A stretch of 64,000 bases of DNA from Shimia sp. Alg240-R146 (GTDB lineage Bacteria > Pseudomonadota > Alphaproteobacteria > Rhodobacterales > Rhodobacteraceae). The position numbers and the translations under genes are program-made. Shown here piece after piece: positions 20,145 through 28,801 of the stretch (the stretch's first letter is position 1; each line of letters opens with the position of its first letter). The stretch lies in assembly GCF_947331465.1 (NCBI RefSeq), contig NZ_CAMZOK010000001.1:620001-684000 (forward strand), given 5' to 3'. The notes below the pieces were generated by a model. It saw only the letters and a program-made list of their open reading frames with translations. It did no database searches and had not been told where the DNA came from.

Positions 20145-21191
20145 ATGTCGATCAGTTTTTGGGCGCGAGAAGATCAAAAAAACGGGCAGAACAGATATGT
20201 GGATCTCACCGACGAGGACGCGGTCGAAATCACGTTTGTCAAAGACGGGCCTGATGGAAATCTCGTGCTTGAGGACAATGGTGGCGAGCCAGATCCCAAT
20301 ACCAAAGTTGTGATCGATGGTGTCGAATACGAATTTGTTTTTGAGATGACTGCAGAGTTGGACGACGGGCGCAACGTACCGGATGAGTTTGACGATGCAG
20401 AAGTGGCGATGATCACCATTCTGGATTATCCCGAACCCGGCGATGAAACCCGTTTTATGTTTTTGCCGGACGTCGATGCCAGCGAAGACGACATGAACGA
20501 GTTTGGCCACAAGAAATTCAAACTCGACGACGTGGATCGGCACCCCGATGATCTGCCGGTGTGTTTTGTCGCGGGCACTTTGATTGACACGCCGTTTGGT
20601 GCCAAACCGATCGAGATGTTGCAAGCAGGTGATCGCGTGATGCTGGCGGATGGGCGAAGCAAACGCATTCTGATGGCGGTGCATAGCCGGTTCAGCTTTG
20701 GTGAATTGGTCCGAAAACCTGCGTTGCGCCCCGTGTGTATTGAGGCACATAGCCTCGGCGGGGGGCTCCCGCATCGTGATCTTTGGGTGTCCCAACAACA
20801 TCGCATTGTGTTGCGGGGCTGGCAGGTCGAAATGATGTCCGGCACATCGGAAGCTTTTGCCCATGCCGGACATATCGCACCCGCACCGGGCTTGCCTGAT
20901 CTGTCCTGGCGGCATGGCGTGACTTACGTGCATTTGCTGTTGGATGGACACGAGATTCTGATTGCCAATGGGGCCGAAGCAGAGAGCCTTTTCTTGGGCA
21001 CGCAAGCGATGCAGACAATGGCGCCGCACGCGCGAGCGCAAGTGTCTCGGTTGATGTCGGAACGTCCCGACCTGTTGGCCCAATTTCAGGGAACGGCATT
21101 GCCGGACCTGAAGTCACATGAAGCCCGAATTTGGGCCAGAATGGTTGCGGGAGAGCCGGTGTTTCGTGATCTCGTCGCGCAAGCCGCCTAG
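20145..21191 (+). CDS. Hint-domain-containing protein
   Basis: The 348-residue protein has a Hint (hedgehog/intein) domain of the type abundant in Rhodobacteraceae. The first 139 residues are very acidic (EDDMNEF, DDVDRHPDD) and could bind calcium or be an export-related passenger. The Hint domain starts with the nucleophile Cys140 in CFVAGTLIDTPFGAKPIEMLQAGDRVMLADG and continues through WVSQQHRIVLRG. There is no second splice junction or downstream extein, so self-cleavage or processing is more likely than splicing. GGGGCAGAGGT precedes the ATG. The 3' end overlaps the convergent tetR gene by 4 bp. Confidence 0.8.
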   Translation: MSISFWAREDQKNGQNRYVDLTDEDAVEITFVKDGPDGNLVLEDNGGEPDPNTKVVIDGVEYEFVFEMTAELDDGRNVPDEFDDAEVAMITILDYPEPGDETRFMFLPDVDASEDDMNEFGHKKFKLDDVDRHPDDLPVCFVAGTLIDTPFGAKPIEMLQAGDRVMLADGRSKRILMAVHSRFSFGELVRKPALRPVCIEAHSLGGGLPHRDLWVSQQHRIVLRGWQVEMMSGTSEAFAHAGHIAPAPGLPDLSWRHGVTYVHLLLDGHEILIANGAEAESLFLGTQAMQTMAPHARAQVSRLMSERPDLLAQFQGTALPDLKSHEARIWARMVAGEPVFRDLVAQAA

Positions 21192-21781
21192 GCGTTGGGT
21201 GTCAGCCAGGCCCGCAGGTAGATCGCGAGGCGTTCTTGTGGGTCTACGGCATTGTGCAACGCGCAGAACACCAAAGAAATCGCTTGAACAACAAAAGCTT
21301 GCACACCTTCGGCTTGCAGGTCCGCGGAGATATCCTTGCGAAATGGCATGTCGGCAAGCCAAGCGGCTGTGACCTCGGCCTGACGGCCGAATGTCATGGC
21401 GATGGGGCCTACTTCGGCATTTGCTGCAGCGCCGGAGTGGCGCAGAATCACGTCAAACACGTAGCGTTCACAGCTCATGAACGTGACCAGCGGCATAAAG
21501 GCCGCGGCCATCTCGTTGATGGTTTTGGGCACGTCTTGCGCCTCGATTAGGTCGAGATGGCGATCAATTTCCGCGCCGATCAGCTGATCCATCAGCGCGT
21601 CTTTGTCTTTGAAATGGGCAAAGAACGTGCCTTTGGCGACACCGGCGCGCAGCACGACCTCTTCGACGCGCAGGGCCTCGTAACCGTTGTCGGCAATAAC
21701 GGAATTGGCCGCGTCCAAAAGCTTGGCGCGGGTTTTTAAGGTGCGTTGTTGAATTGCGCGGGCCATGGCCTGTTTTGGCAT
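21188..21781 (-). CDS. TetR/AcrR family transcriptional regulator
   Basis: The 197-residue regulator has an N-terminal TetR DNA-binding domain (RAKLLDAANSVIADNGYEALRVEEVVLRAGVAKGTFFAHFKDKDAL, residues about 18-60) and a variable ligand domain. It is divergent from an NAD(P)H oxidoreductase gene, and three identical palindromes lie between them, so autorepression and repression of the oxidoreductase are likely. An alternative start 15 bases downstream (MARAIQQ) is equally plausible. The inducer is unknown; quinones or electrophiles would suit the neighbour. Confidence 0.88.
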   Translation of the reverse strand: MPKQAMARAIQQRTLKTRAKLLDAANSVIADNGYEALRVEEVVLRAGVAKGTFFAHFKDKDALMDQLIGAEIDRHLDLIEAQDVPKTINEMAAAFMPLVTFMSCERYVFDVILRHSGAAANAEVGPIAMTFGRQAEVTAAWLADMPFRKDISADLQAEGVQAFVVQAISLVFCALHNAVDPQERLAIYLRAWLTPNA

Positions 21782-21787
21782 GAATTT

Positions 21788-21852
21788 TGACCGTGGTCAA
21801 ATTAGATATTGACCGCGGTCATTTTTGTGTGCATTTAAATTGACCGTGGTCA
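21788..21852. promoter_or_regulatory. Three TGACCGYGGTCA operators between tetR and the oxidoreductase
   Basis: TGACCGTGGTCA (21788-21799), TGACCGCGGTCA (21810-21821) and TGACCGTGGTCA (21841-21852) are perfect 12-bp palindromes with centres 22 and 31 bp apart. This is the expected arrangement for a divergently placed TetR repressor. The last copy ends 18 bases before the oxidoreductase ATG, close to its AGGAGGG ribosome site. Confidence 0.85.
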
Positions 21853-21870
21853 TTTTAGGAGGGAATCGTT

Positions 21871-22464
21871 ATGACTGGGAAACGCATTTTTGTATTGAAC
21901 GGGCATCCGGCGGCGGAAAGTCTGACCGGCAGCGTGGCGCAAAGTTACGCGGATGCGGCGCGTAAATCAGGGCACGATGTACGGGTCGTGAACCTGCATG
22001 ATCTGGAGTTCGATCCGGACTATGGCTTTGGCGGCTATGTGAACCAAAAACCGCTTGAGCCGGATCTTGAGGCGGTGCTGGCCGATATTGAGTGGTCCGA
22101 GCACGTCGTCGTGGCGACACCGATGTGGTGGGGCGGGTTGCCCGCCAAGCTTAAAGGTCTGTTTGATCGGGCCTTGCTGCCTGGACGCACGTTTGACACG
22201 CGCAATACGACTAAGCTGGGCTTGCCTGCGCCGCTTTTGACGGGACGTACAGGGCGGGTTCTGTTGTTGTCAGACACGCCCGGATGGTTCTTTCGGCTGT
22301 TTTACCGCAACGCGATGATTGTGCAGATCCGGCAGCAAATTCTGGAGTTTGTCGGGATCAAGCCGGTGAAAGTCACGCAGTTCAACGGCGCCAGCCATCC
22401 AAAACCAGGTCGGGTTGATCGCTGGATCAAGCAGGCGGCAAAGGCAGGTGCTCAGGCATCCTGA
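21871..22464 (+). CDS. Flavodoxin-fold NAD(P)H-dependent oxidoreductase (quinone reductase type)
   Basis: The 197-residue flavoprotein of the NQO1/KefF/MdaB-like family has an N-terminal FMN/FAD phosphate-binding stretch (RIFVLNGHPAAESLTGSVAQSYADAA) and the ATPMWWGGLPAKLKGLFDRALLPGRTF block that builds the flavin site. Members usually reduce quinones or nitro compounds by two electrons. A strong AGGAGGG ribosome site is overlapped upstream by three TetR operators, so it is presumably induced by the TetR ligand. It stands alone and ends before a strong terminator. Confidence 0.85.
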   Translation: MTGKRIFVLNGHPAAESLTGSVAQSYADAARKSGHDVRVVNLHDLEFDPDYGFGGYVNQKPLEPDLEAVLADIEWSEHVVVATPMWWGGLPAKLKGLFDRALLPGRTFDTRNTTKLGLPAPLLTGRTGRVLLLSDTPGWFFRLFYRNAMIVQIRQQILEFVGIKPVKVTQFNGASHPKPGRVDRWIKQAAKAGAQAS

Positions 22465-22474
22465 GCGCAAAAGA

Positions 22475-22508
22475 AAGGGGCCTGACGCATGTGCATCAGG
22501 CCCCTTCT
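22475..22508. terminator. Bidirectional intrinsic terminator
   Basis: AAGGGGCCTGA (22475-22485) pairs with TCAGGCCCCTT (22496-22506), with extra pairing in the loop, between the oxidoreductase gene and the convergent saccharopine dehydrogenase gene. Confidence 0.8.
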
Positions 22509-22520
22509 CGTTGGATGTGA

Positions 22521-23663
22521 TCAGGCGGTGTGATCGACGATCTGCATATGCTGCGCCAAGGTGGCGATGTGGTCTAGCCAGTCATTGAACAACGCAGGCT
22601 CGGACGGAGCGGCGTGAACGCCGGGGGCAATTTTGCCGTCCAGAACCGATTCAATTGCCAGCGACACAGGAATGGACACCAGTCGCGCCATCGCGGTGCC
22701 GCGCTCGTCGCCCCATGCGTCCATCGCGTAGGTTTTGTGATAGACTTCGGTGCCGTCTTTTTCGGCCTTCAGCCCAACGCAAAGGATCACACGGTCAGGC
22801 TCGCCTTCGTCGTAAGAATTCTCGTTCCAGAACTGGTCCGACATCTCTTTCAGGCGCGCGTCGCCTTCGGGGCCGGTCAGGGTTTCGATTTCGCGGAAGA
22901 CGTCGCCCCAGGCTTCGGTCCAGCCGTTCAAACGCAGGGTGCCGCGCACAAATTCTTTCACGGTCCAATCAGAGTCGAACTTGTAGTCTTCCATGAAGGG
23001 AATGCTGTCGCGGTTTGGGTAAACCTCAAAAGTTTCCGGCGTTTGGAGCGGCGCCTGATAGCTGGAGATAGCGTCCCACGGACGGTTCACATCCAACGGT
23101 TTGCCGTCACGGATCGAGCGGGATGGCGAGCGCAATGCCTTGAGCACACCCAGAGGCGACCAGCTGAATTTGTATCGGAACGGGTTGGCCACTTTGGGCA
23201 CGCCGCCGCAATAGCTTTTGAAGCTCAGGGTGTTGTCGTTCGCATAGGCATCGGAGGCACGATAGTCGGCGATCAATGCATGGGCCATCAGGTGATCGAT
23301 GCCGGGGTCAAGGCCAACTTCGTTGACGCAAGCGATACCGGCGGCTTTGGCTTTGGCATCCAGCGCCTTCATTTCCGGCGCTATGTAGGATGAGCTGACA
23401 AAGTTGGCGCCCTTAGTGACGCAAAGTTCGGCCAGCGGCACGTGCCAGTCACCGGGCAGCATCGACACAACAACGTCGTCGGCCTCAAGCGCCGCGCCAA
23501 GGGCGTCGATGTCAAAGGCGCGAATGTCGGAGGCCAGATCGCCGACGGCCTCTTGGGCCTTCTCGATTGTCCGGTTCCAGACGGTGACAGAGCGGCCTTG
23601 TTCGAGCAGGCGGCGCAGGCCGGGAATGGCCGACAGGCCGGTGCCACACCAATGAATGGTCAT
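22521..23663 (-). CDS. Saccharopine dehydrogenase family protein (glutamate-forming, Lys9-like)
   Basis: The 380-residue product has an N-terminal Rossmann NAD(P) site (MTIHWCGTGLSAIPGLRRLLEQG) and a Lys9-type domain with NEVGLDPGIDHLMAHALI and SFKSYCGGVPKVANPFRYKFSWSPLGVLKAL. The expected reaction is saccharopine to glutamate plus 2-aminoadipate 6-semialdehyde. It lies 13 bp downstream of the lysine-forming partner gene on the same strand, so together they encode both steps of saccharopine lysine degradation. In animals and plants these steps are fused in LKR/SDH. No 2-aminoadipate semialdehyde dehydrogenase is adjacent. Confidence 0.88.
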   Translation of the reverse strand: MTIHWCGTGLSAIPGLRRLLEQGRSVTVWNRTIEKAQEAVGDLASDIRAFDIDALGAALEADDVVVSMLPGDWHVPLAELCVTKGANFVSSSYIAPEMKALDAKAKAAGIACVNEVGLDPGIDHLMAHALIADYRASDAYANDNTLSFKSYCGGVPKVANPFRYKFSWSPLGVLKALRSPSRSIRDGKPLDVNRPWDAISSYQAPLQTPETFEVYPNRDSIPFMEDYKFDSDWTVKEFVRGTLRLNGWTEAWGDVFREIETLTGPEGDARLKEMSDQFWNENSYDEGEPDRVILCVGLKAEKDGTEVYHKTYAMDAWGDERGTAMARLVSIPVSLAIESVLDGKIAPGVHAAPSEPALFNDWLDHIATLAQHMQIVDHTA

Positions 23664-23676
23664 GTTTTCTCTCCCC

Positions 23677-24732
23677 TCAGAGGTCTTTGGAATGGGTTAT
23701 GAAATCCGCCTCGGCGCGCGTCCAAACGCCGCCTGACAGATCATCAAGTGTCAAAAGCGTATCAAGCAGCTGTGCGGCATAATCCTCGGAGCTCTCAACG
23801 GGCAGCATCGACGGCAGATTGTCGATGGCCATGACGTCCAGAACCGGGGCGTCTGCAACGCGCAGGGCTGGCGCGTCCCAAGTGGTGGCGCGGTCATAGA
23901 CCGGCACCGGATTGTAGTCGCTGTCGGGATCGCAGGCCACATCGCCAATCGCGGTGAGCGTACGGTCCGCCGCGAGTGCGTCTTTGGGCACGAACACAGG
24001 CGTGCCGGGACGGGCGAAGATACAGTTCAGGAACAGATCATGGGTGAGGATTTGCGGGAAAGGACCGCCAGTTGCAGTTTCCGCCATATCCCATTTGGTC
24101 ACGCTGCAGCCCATCGCCTCCAGCAGATCCGCAGCGCCGGTTCCAACGCGGCCCAAGGCGCCGATGACAATTGCGGAAGGTCGGTCGGTTGCCAGCGCAT
24201 CAAGTTCAGCATTCAGGTCCGACAACAAAGCGTCTTTGCCAGCATACACACCGACGGGGCCGCAGATCTCGCCGCGTTGCTGGGCGGCCCAGCTTTTGAG
24301 CGTGACGGCCGCGCCGGCATAGCCGGCCCAATAGCCAAAGGCCGCAACACGGCGGCCGGTTTCGTTCACAAGGTATTCAAGATCAAAAAGCGTGCCGCCG
24401 CCCGCCTTGAAGCGTTTCAGAAGCGCGACGCCGGAGTGCTGACCTTTGAAAGCGTGGCCAAACATGATGTGGCGATGCGGCAAAGCGGAGCCGTCTTCGG
24501 GAAGCTCTTTGAGCCCGAAAATGATGGCGTCGCGTGGCGCGTCCGGCCAGCTGTTTTCGGATGCGATTTCGCAGCCTGCATCGATGTAACCCTGCAATGG
24601 GATCGCGCGCACCGAGCTTTCCTCAACTGTGACGCGGATGCCTTTGTCCAAAAGCGCCCTGGCGCCTTTTGGGGTCAGTCCCACCCGTTCCTCGTTTGGC
24701 CGCTGCTCGGCCCGCACCCAAAGATGTGTCAT
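23677..24732 (-). CDS. Saccharopine dehydrogenase, L-lysine-forming (Lys1/LKR-like)
   Basis: The 351-residue product resembles Lys1/alanine-dehydrogenase-like enzymes that interconvert lysine plus 2-oxoglutarate with saccharopine. Family features are HLWVRAEQRPNEERVGLTPKGARALLDKG at the N-terminus, FGHAFKGQHSGVALLKRFKAGGGTLFDLEYLVNETGRRVAAFGYWAGYAGAA, and a central Rossmann fold (AIVIGALGRVGTGAADLLEAMG). The start MTHLWVRAEQ at 24732 is the conserved one; 24762 only adds a basic tail. It is the first gene of the two-gene lysine operon. Which direction runs in the cell is inferred to be degradation. Confidence 0.87.
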   Translation of the reverse strand: MTHLWVRAEQRPNEERVGLTPKGARALLDKGIRVTVEESSVRAIPLQGYIDAGCEIASENSWPDAPRDAIIFGLKELPEDGSALPHRHIMFGHAFKGQHSGVALLKRFKAGGGTLFDLEYLVNETGRRVAAFGYWAGYAGAAVTLKSWAAQQRGEICGPVGVYAGKDALLSDLNAELDALATDRPSAIVIGALGRVGTGAADLLEAMGCSVTKWDMAETATGGPFPQILTHDLFLNCIFARPGTPVFVPKDALAADRTLTAIGDVACDPDSDYNPVPVYDRATTWDAPALRVADAPVLDVMAIDNLPSMLPVESSEDYAAQLLDTLLTLDDLSGGVWTRAEADFITHSKDL

Positions 24733-24809
24733 CCTCAGTCCCCTCAATTTCCGCAGAGTCATAGATCAGCCTCGCCCATGCTTGGCAAGGGCCTCCCGCC
24801 CGTCGTCAG

Positions 24810-24976
24810 CTTGTCTGCGACAAGGCGCCTTCGGTTGGGCATGGCTCAGCTGCGCTGAGCCTGATTGGATATTTGTCACCAAAAAGAAGGGGTGTGTTTG
24901 GGCGTGAAGCGGCTTCTTTCTGGTCAAAAATACCCCGGGGTGGACACATCAATGATGTGTCAGGGGCAGCGCCCCT
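24810..24976 (+). repeat. Dispersed intergenic repeat, copy C
   Basis: This lies in the divergent gap between the lysine operon and polA. It contains hairpins CTTGTC/GACAAG (about 24810-24824) and GGCTCAG/CTGAGCC (24843-24861). An inverted arm ATATTTG.CACCAAAAAGAAGG precedes the main block CTTCTTTCTGGTCAAAAATA (from 24913). A central hairpin GACACATCA/TGATGTGTC and GGGGCAGCGCCCC (24963-24975) follow. The order matches copies A and B. Confidence 0.68.
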
Positions 24977-25048
24977 TCCCGCACTTTCCGGGTGGCGGTG
25001 AGGGTGGGCGCATGGCACAACTGAAAAAAGTAGAACAAGGAGCGCGTC

Positions 25049-27844
25049 ATGAGTTTTGGCAAAGGATGTCACCTGCATCTGATCGATGGATCGGCCTTTA
25101 TCTTTCGGGCGTATCACGCGTTGCCGCCTTTGACGCGCAAATCCGATGGTTTGCCCATCGGTGCAGTCGCCGGGTTTTGCAATATGTTGCAGCGCTATGT
25201 CGAAGACAACGCCGGCCCCGACGCGCCGACGCATGTGGCCGTGATCTTTGACTATTCCGGCAAGTCGTTTCGCAACGAGATGTATGATCGATACAAGGCC
25301 AACCGCCCGCCAGCGCCTGAGGATCTGGTGCCGCAGTTCCCACTGACACGAGATGCAACACGCGCGTTTAACATCGCCTGTAAAGAGGTCGAAGGCTTTG
25401 AAGCGGATGACATCATCGCCACGCTTGCCGTGCAGGCGCGTGAGGCCGGTGGGCGGTGCACGATCATCAGTTCCGACAAAGACCTGATGCAGCTTGTTGG
25501 TGACGGTGTCGAGATGCTGGATGCGATGAAAAACAAGCGCATTGACCGCGATGGGGTGCATGAAAAATTTGGCGTCGGACCGGAGCGGGTTGTCGATGTG
25601 CAAGCGCTCGCCGGTGACAGTGTCGACAACGTACCTGGCGCGCCGGGCATCGGGATCAAGACCGCCGCTTTGTTGATCAACGAATACGGTGATCTGGAAA
25701 GCCTTCTGGACCGCGCCGAAGAAATCAAGCAACCCAAGCGGCGACAGTCGTTGATCGACAATCGCGCGCAGATCGAGTTGTCCAAAAAGCTGGTGCAGCT
25801 GGATGAAGGCATGGAGCTGGATTTCACGATCGATGATCTTGAGGTGCAAGACGCCGATGCCGACACGCTGTTGGGTTTCCTAGCCGAGATGGAATTCCGC
25901 ACTTTGGCCAAGCGCGCGGCTGACAAGCTGGGCGTGGACGCGCCGGTGATCGCTGAGCCTGTGGCGCAAGCATCTGTGATTGCAGAAGAAGAATCCGTGC
26001 CGATTGATGCTGCAAAATACGAATGGGTACAGGACCGCGCAGCGTTGGACCGCTGGGTCGCGCAGATCATGAAGCGCGGCTATGTGGCGGTGGACACGGA
26101 AACCAATTCGCTGAACGAGATGGTAGCGGAGTTGGCGGGCATCTGTCTGAGCGTTGAGCCGGGCGAGGCGTGCTACATCCCTGTGGGCCACAAAAAAGGT
26201 GCCAGCGACGATCTGTTTGGCGGGGATGAGTTGCAGGCGGGGCAGATGCCTTTGCAAGAGGTACTGGATGCCTTGCAGCCGATGCTTGAGGACGCGTCCG
26301 TTCTGAAGATTTTCCAGAACGCGAAATACGATTGCAAGGTATTTGCCAACTATAACATCGCCGTCGCGTCGGTGGATGACACGATGCTGCTGAGCTATGC
26401 GCTGCATGCCGGTGAGCACAATCACGGGATGGACGCGCTGTCAGAGCGTTATCTTGGGCATCAGCCGATCTCGATCAAGACGCTTTTGGGTACTGGCAAA
26501 AGTGCGATCACTTTCGACAAGGTGCCAATAGAAGACGCCGTGAAATATGCCGCCGAAGATGCGGATGTTACCTTGCGTTTGTGGAAGATGTTCAAGCCAA
26601 AGCTGCACCAGAAACAAGTAACAACGGTCTATGAAACGCTGGAACGGCCTTTGGTGCCGGTGTTGGCGCAGATGGAACGGCATGGCATTAAGGTGGACCG
26701 TGACACGCTGAGCCGGATGTCCAATGCGTTTGCGCAGAAGATGGCCGAATTGGAAGCGGACATTCACGAGGCCGCCGGACGGTCGTTCAACGTTGGCAGT
26801 CCGAAACAGCTTGGCGAGATCCTGTTTGACGAGATGGCGTTGCCGGGCGGCAAGAAAGGCAAAACCGGGGCCTATGCCACGGGGGTTGATGTGCTTGAGG
26901 ATCTGGCGACCGAACACAGCTTGCCCGGGCTGGTGCTGGATTGGCGTCAGATGAGCAAGCTTAAGTCGACCTATACCGACGCGTTGCAGACCCATATCAA
27001 CGCGGACACGGGTCGTGTGCATACATCGTATGTGCAGACTGGCGCAAACACGGGACGTTTGGCCTCTGCTGATCCGAACTTGCAAAACATTCCGGTGCGC
27101 TCGGAAGAAGGGCGACGCATTCGCGAGGCCTTTGTGGCGGATGAGGGCAAGACGCTGATCTCGCTTGACTATTCACAGGTTGAGTTGCGGATCTTGGCGC
27201 ACATAGCGGAAATTGACGCGCTGAAAGCCGCGTTTCGCGACGGGCAAGACATTCACGCCATGACCGCATCCGAGGTGTTTGGCGTGCCGATGGAAGAGAT
27301 GACCAGCGAGGTCCGAAGCCGCGCCAAGGCGATCAACTTTGGTGTGATTTACGGCATCTCGGGCTTTGGTTTGGCGCGGAATTTGCGCATCCCGCGGGGG
27401 GACGCGCAGGATTTCATCAACCGCTATTTCGAGCGCTTCCCGGGCATTCGGACCTATATGGACGACACCAAAGCCTTTGCCAAAGAGCACGGTTATGTGC
27501 AGACGCTGTTTGGTCGCAAAATCCACACGCCGGAGATCAACGCCAAGGGACCGCGTGCGAGCTTTGCGTATCGAGCGGCGATCAATGCGCCGATCCAAGG
27601 CACTGCGGCCGACATCATCCGCCGCGCGATGGTGCGGATGCCTGATGCGATCAAGGACCTGCCGGCCAAGATGTTGCTACAGGTGCATGATGAATTGATC
27701 TTTGAAGTTGAGGATGCTGCGGTTGACGAAACCATCGCTGTGGCGCGCGACATAATGCAGGGCGCGGCAGAGCCGGCAGTAAAGCTGGACGTGCCGTTGA
27801 TTGTGGATGCGGGGCAGGGTGCGAATTGGGCCGAGGCGCATTAA
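25049..27844 (+). CDS. polA: DNA polymerase I
   Basis: The 931-residue enzyme fills gaps and removes RNA primers. Residues 1 to about 290 form the 5'-3' exonuclease (HLHLIDGSAFIFRAYHALPP; SSDKDLMQLV; GDSVDNVPGAPGIGIKTA). From about 330 to 520 is a 3'-5' exonuclease with its acidic residues intact (VAVDTETNSL near 349; YAAEDADVTLRLW), so proofreading is expected. The polymerase has motif A DYSQVELRILAHIAE near 707, motif B RSRAKAINFGVIYGISGFG, and motif C LQVHDELIFEVED near 880. AAGGAGC precedes the ATG. It ends 4 bp from the convergent isomerase gene. Confidence 0.97.
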   Translation: MSFGKGCHLHLIDGSAFIFRAYHALPPLTRKSDGLPIGAVAGFCNMLQRYVEDNAGPDAPTHVAVIFDYSGKSFRNEMYDRYKANRPPAPEDLVPQFPLTRDATRAFNIACKEVEGFEADDIIATLAVQAREAGGRCTIISSDKDLMQLVGDGVEMLDAMKNKRIDRDGVHEKFGVGPERVVDVQALAGDSVDNVPGAPGIGIKTAALLINEYGDLESLLDRAEEIKQPKRRQSLIDNRAQIELSKKLVQLDEGMELDFTIDDLEVQDADADTLLGFLAEMEFRTLAKRAADKLGVDAPVIAEPVAQASVIAEEESVPIDAAKYEWVQDRAALDRWVAQIMKRGYVAVDTETNSLNEMVAELAGICLSVEPGEACYIPVGHKKGASDDLFGGDELQAGQMPLQEVLDALQPMLEDASVLKIFQNAKYDCKVFANYNIAVASVDDTMLLSYALHAGEHNHGMDALSERYLGHQPISIKTLLGTGKSAITFDKVPIEDAVKYAAEDADVTLRLWKMFKPKLHQKQVTTVYETLERPLVPVLAQMERHGIKVDRDTLSRMSNAFAQKMAELEADIHEAAGRSFNVGSPKQLGEILFDEMALPGGKKGKTGAYATGVDVLEDLATEHSLPGLVLDWRQMSKLKSTYTDALQTHINADTGRVHTSYVQTGANTGRLASADPNLQNIPVRSEEGRRIREAFVADEGKTLISLDYSQVELRILAHIAEIDALKAAFRDGQDIHAMTASEVFGVPMEEMTSEVRSRAKAINFGVIYGISGFGLARNLRIPRGDAQDFINRYFERFPGIRTYMDDTKAFAKEHGYVQTLFGRKIHTPEINAKGPRASFAYRAAINAPIQGTAADIIRRAMVRMPDAIKDLPAKMLLQVHDELIFEVEDAAVDETIAVARDIMQGAAEPAVKLDVPLIVDAGQGANWAEAH

Positions 27845-27848
27845 GCGC

Positions 27849-28616
27849 CTAGGTGACCGGTCGTAGCTTTAACCACCCGAGGCCGCTTTCGGTTGTGCGA
27901 CCAGAGGGGACGTACTCTGCGCTGACGGCGCCGTCGTAGCCGGTGGCGTCCAGCATCTTGAAGAACGCCGGAAAATCAAACGGGCCACCAGCGGGTTCGT
28001 GGCGGTCGGGAATGCCGCCGATTTGAATGTGTCCAACCCGATGGCCGTGTTTGGCCCAGCACGCAGCAACGTCGCCGTGGATTTTGTGGGCGTGGTAAGT
28101 GTCAAACTGCAGCGCCAAGTTCGGGGCGGCGACCTCGTCAAGAATTTCGGCGGCGAGGTCAAAATCGTTGAGAAAATACCCGGGCATGTCGATGTCGTTG
28201 ATCGGCTCGATGGTCAGTTTCTGTTTTTGTGCGATGTCGCTGGCCCAAAGCAGATTTTCAACGAATGTGCGGCGGGCATCGGGGCCGCTGGCTGGACCTG
28301 CCATGATGTGTAAGAGCCGCGCACCGAGCGTTTCTGCGTAGCGCAGCGCGCGTTTGAAGTCATGGCGAAACCGGTCCTGGCATTCGGGCACGGCGGCAAA
28401 ACCGCGTGGGCCACCAGTGTAATTGGGCGGCGGGCAGTTGATCAATTCGAGCGACAGAGCATTGCGCAGCAGAGCGGACTGAATTTGCGGCGCGGGAATA
28501 TCATAAGGAAAGAGCATTTCGACCGCGCCGAATCCAGCGGCGCTGGCGGCGTCAAATCGGTCTAGCTCCGGCAGCTCCTGAAAGAGCATTGTCAAATTGG
28601 CGGCAAAATTAGGCAC
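27849..28616 (-). CDS. hyi: Hydroxypyruvate isomerase family protein
   Basis: The 255-residue TIM-barrel protein is expected to interconvert hydroxypyruvate and tartronate semialdehyde. Conserved stretches are MPNFAANLTMLFQELPELDRFDAA, LELINCPPPNYTGGPRGFAAVPEC, IEPINDIDMPGYFLNDFD (metal Glu) and LQFDTYHAHKIHGD, with VSAEYVPSGRTTESGLGWL at the end. It stands alone without glyoxylate-pathway neighbours, so related sugar-acid isomerase activities (OtnI-like) are possible. The ATG at 28616 is preceded by an AGGAG-like site. Confidence 0.85.
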   Translation of the reverse strand: MPNFAANLTMLFQELPELDRFDAASAAGFGAVEMLFPYDIPAPQIQSALLRNALSLELINCPPPNYTGGPRGFAAVPECQDRFRHDFKRALRYAETLGARLLHIMAGPASGPDARRTFVENLLWASDIAQKQKLTIEPINDIDMPGYFLNDFDLAAEILDEVAAPNLALQFDTYHAHKIHGDVAACWAKHGHRVGHIQIGGIPDRHEPAGGPFDFPAFFKMLDATGYDGAVSAEYVPSGRTTESGLGWLKLRPVT

Positions 28617-28801
28617 TGGTTAATCTCCTAAGTTGTTAATAGCTCAGGGAAATCCGACCTGTCAAAGGCCGAGTGCGCTTGCATTCAGTTTTTGCCAAAA
28701 TTTGCCAATACGACGTCTGACCGACGGGACGTGCGGCAGCACTTGCCGGGGGCGTAAAAGGCTGCAAGGTTCTGGAAAAGGCTGAGAATGGGTGCGCGAC
28801 G

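Noticed and set aside
20145..21191. An intein
   Set aside because: The Hint domain runs to the end of the protein with no C-terminal splice motif (HN plus Cys/Ser/Thr) and no downstream extein.
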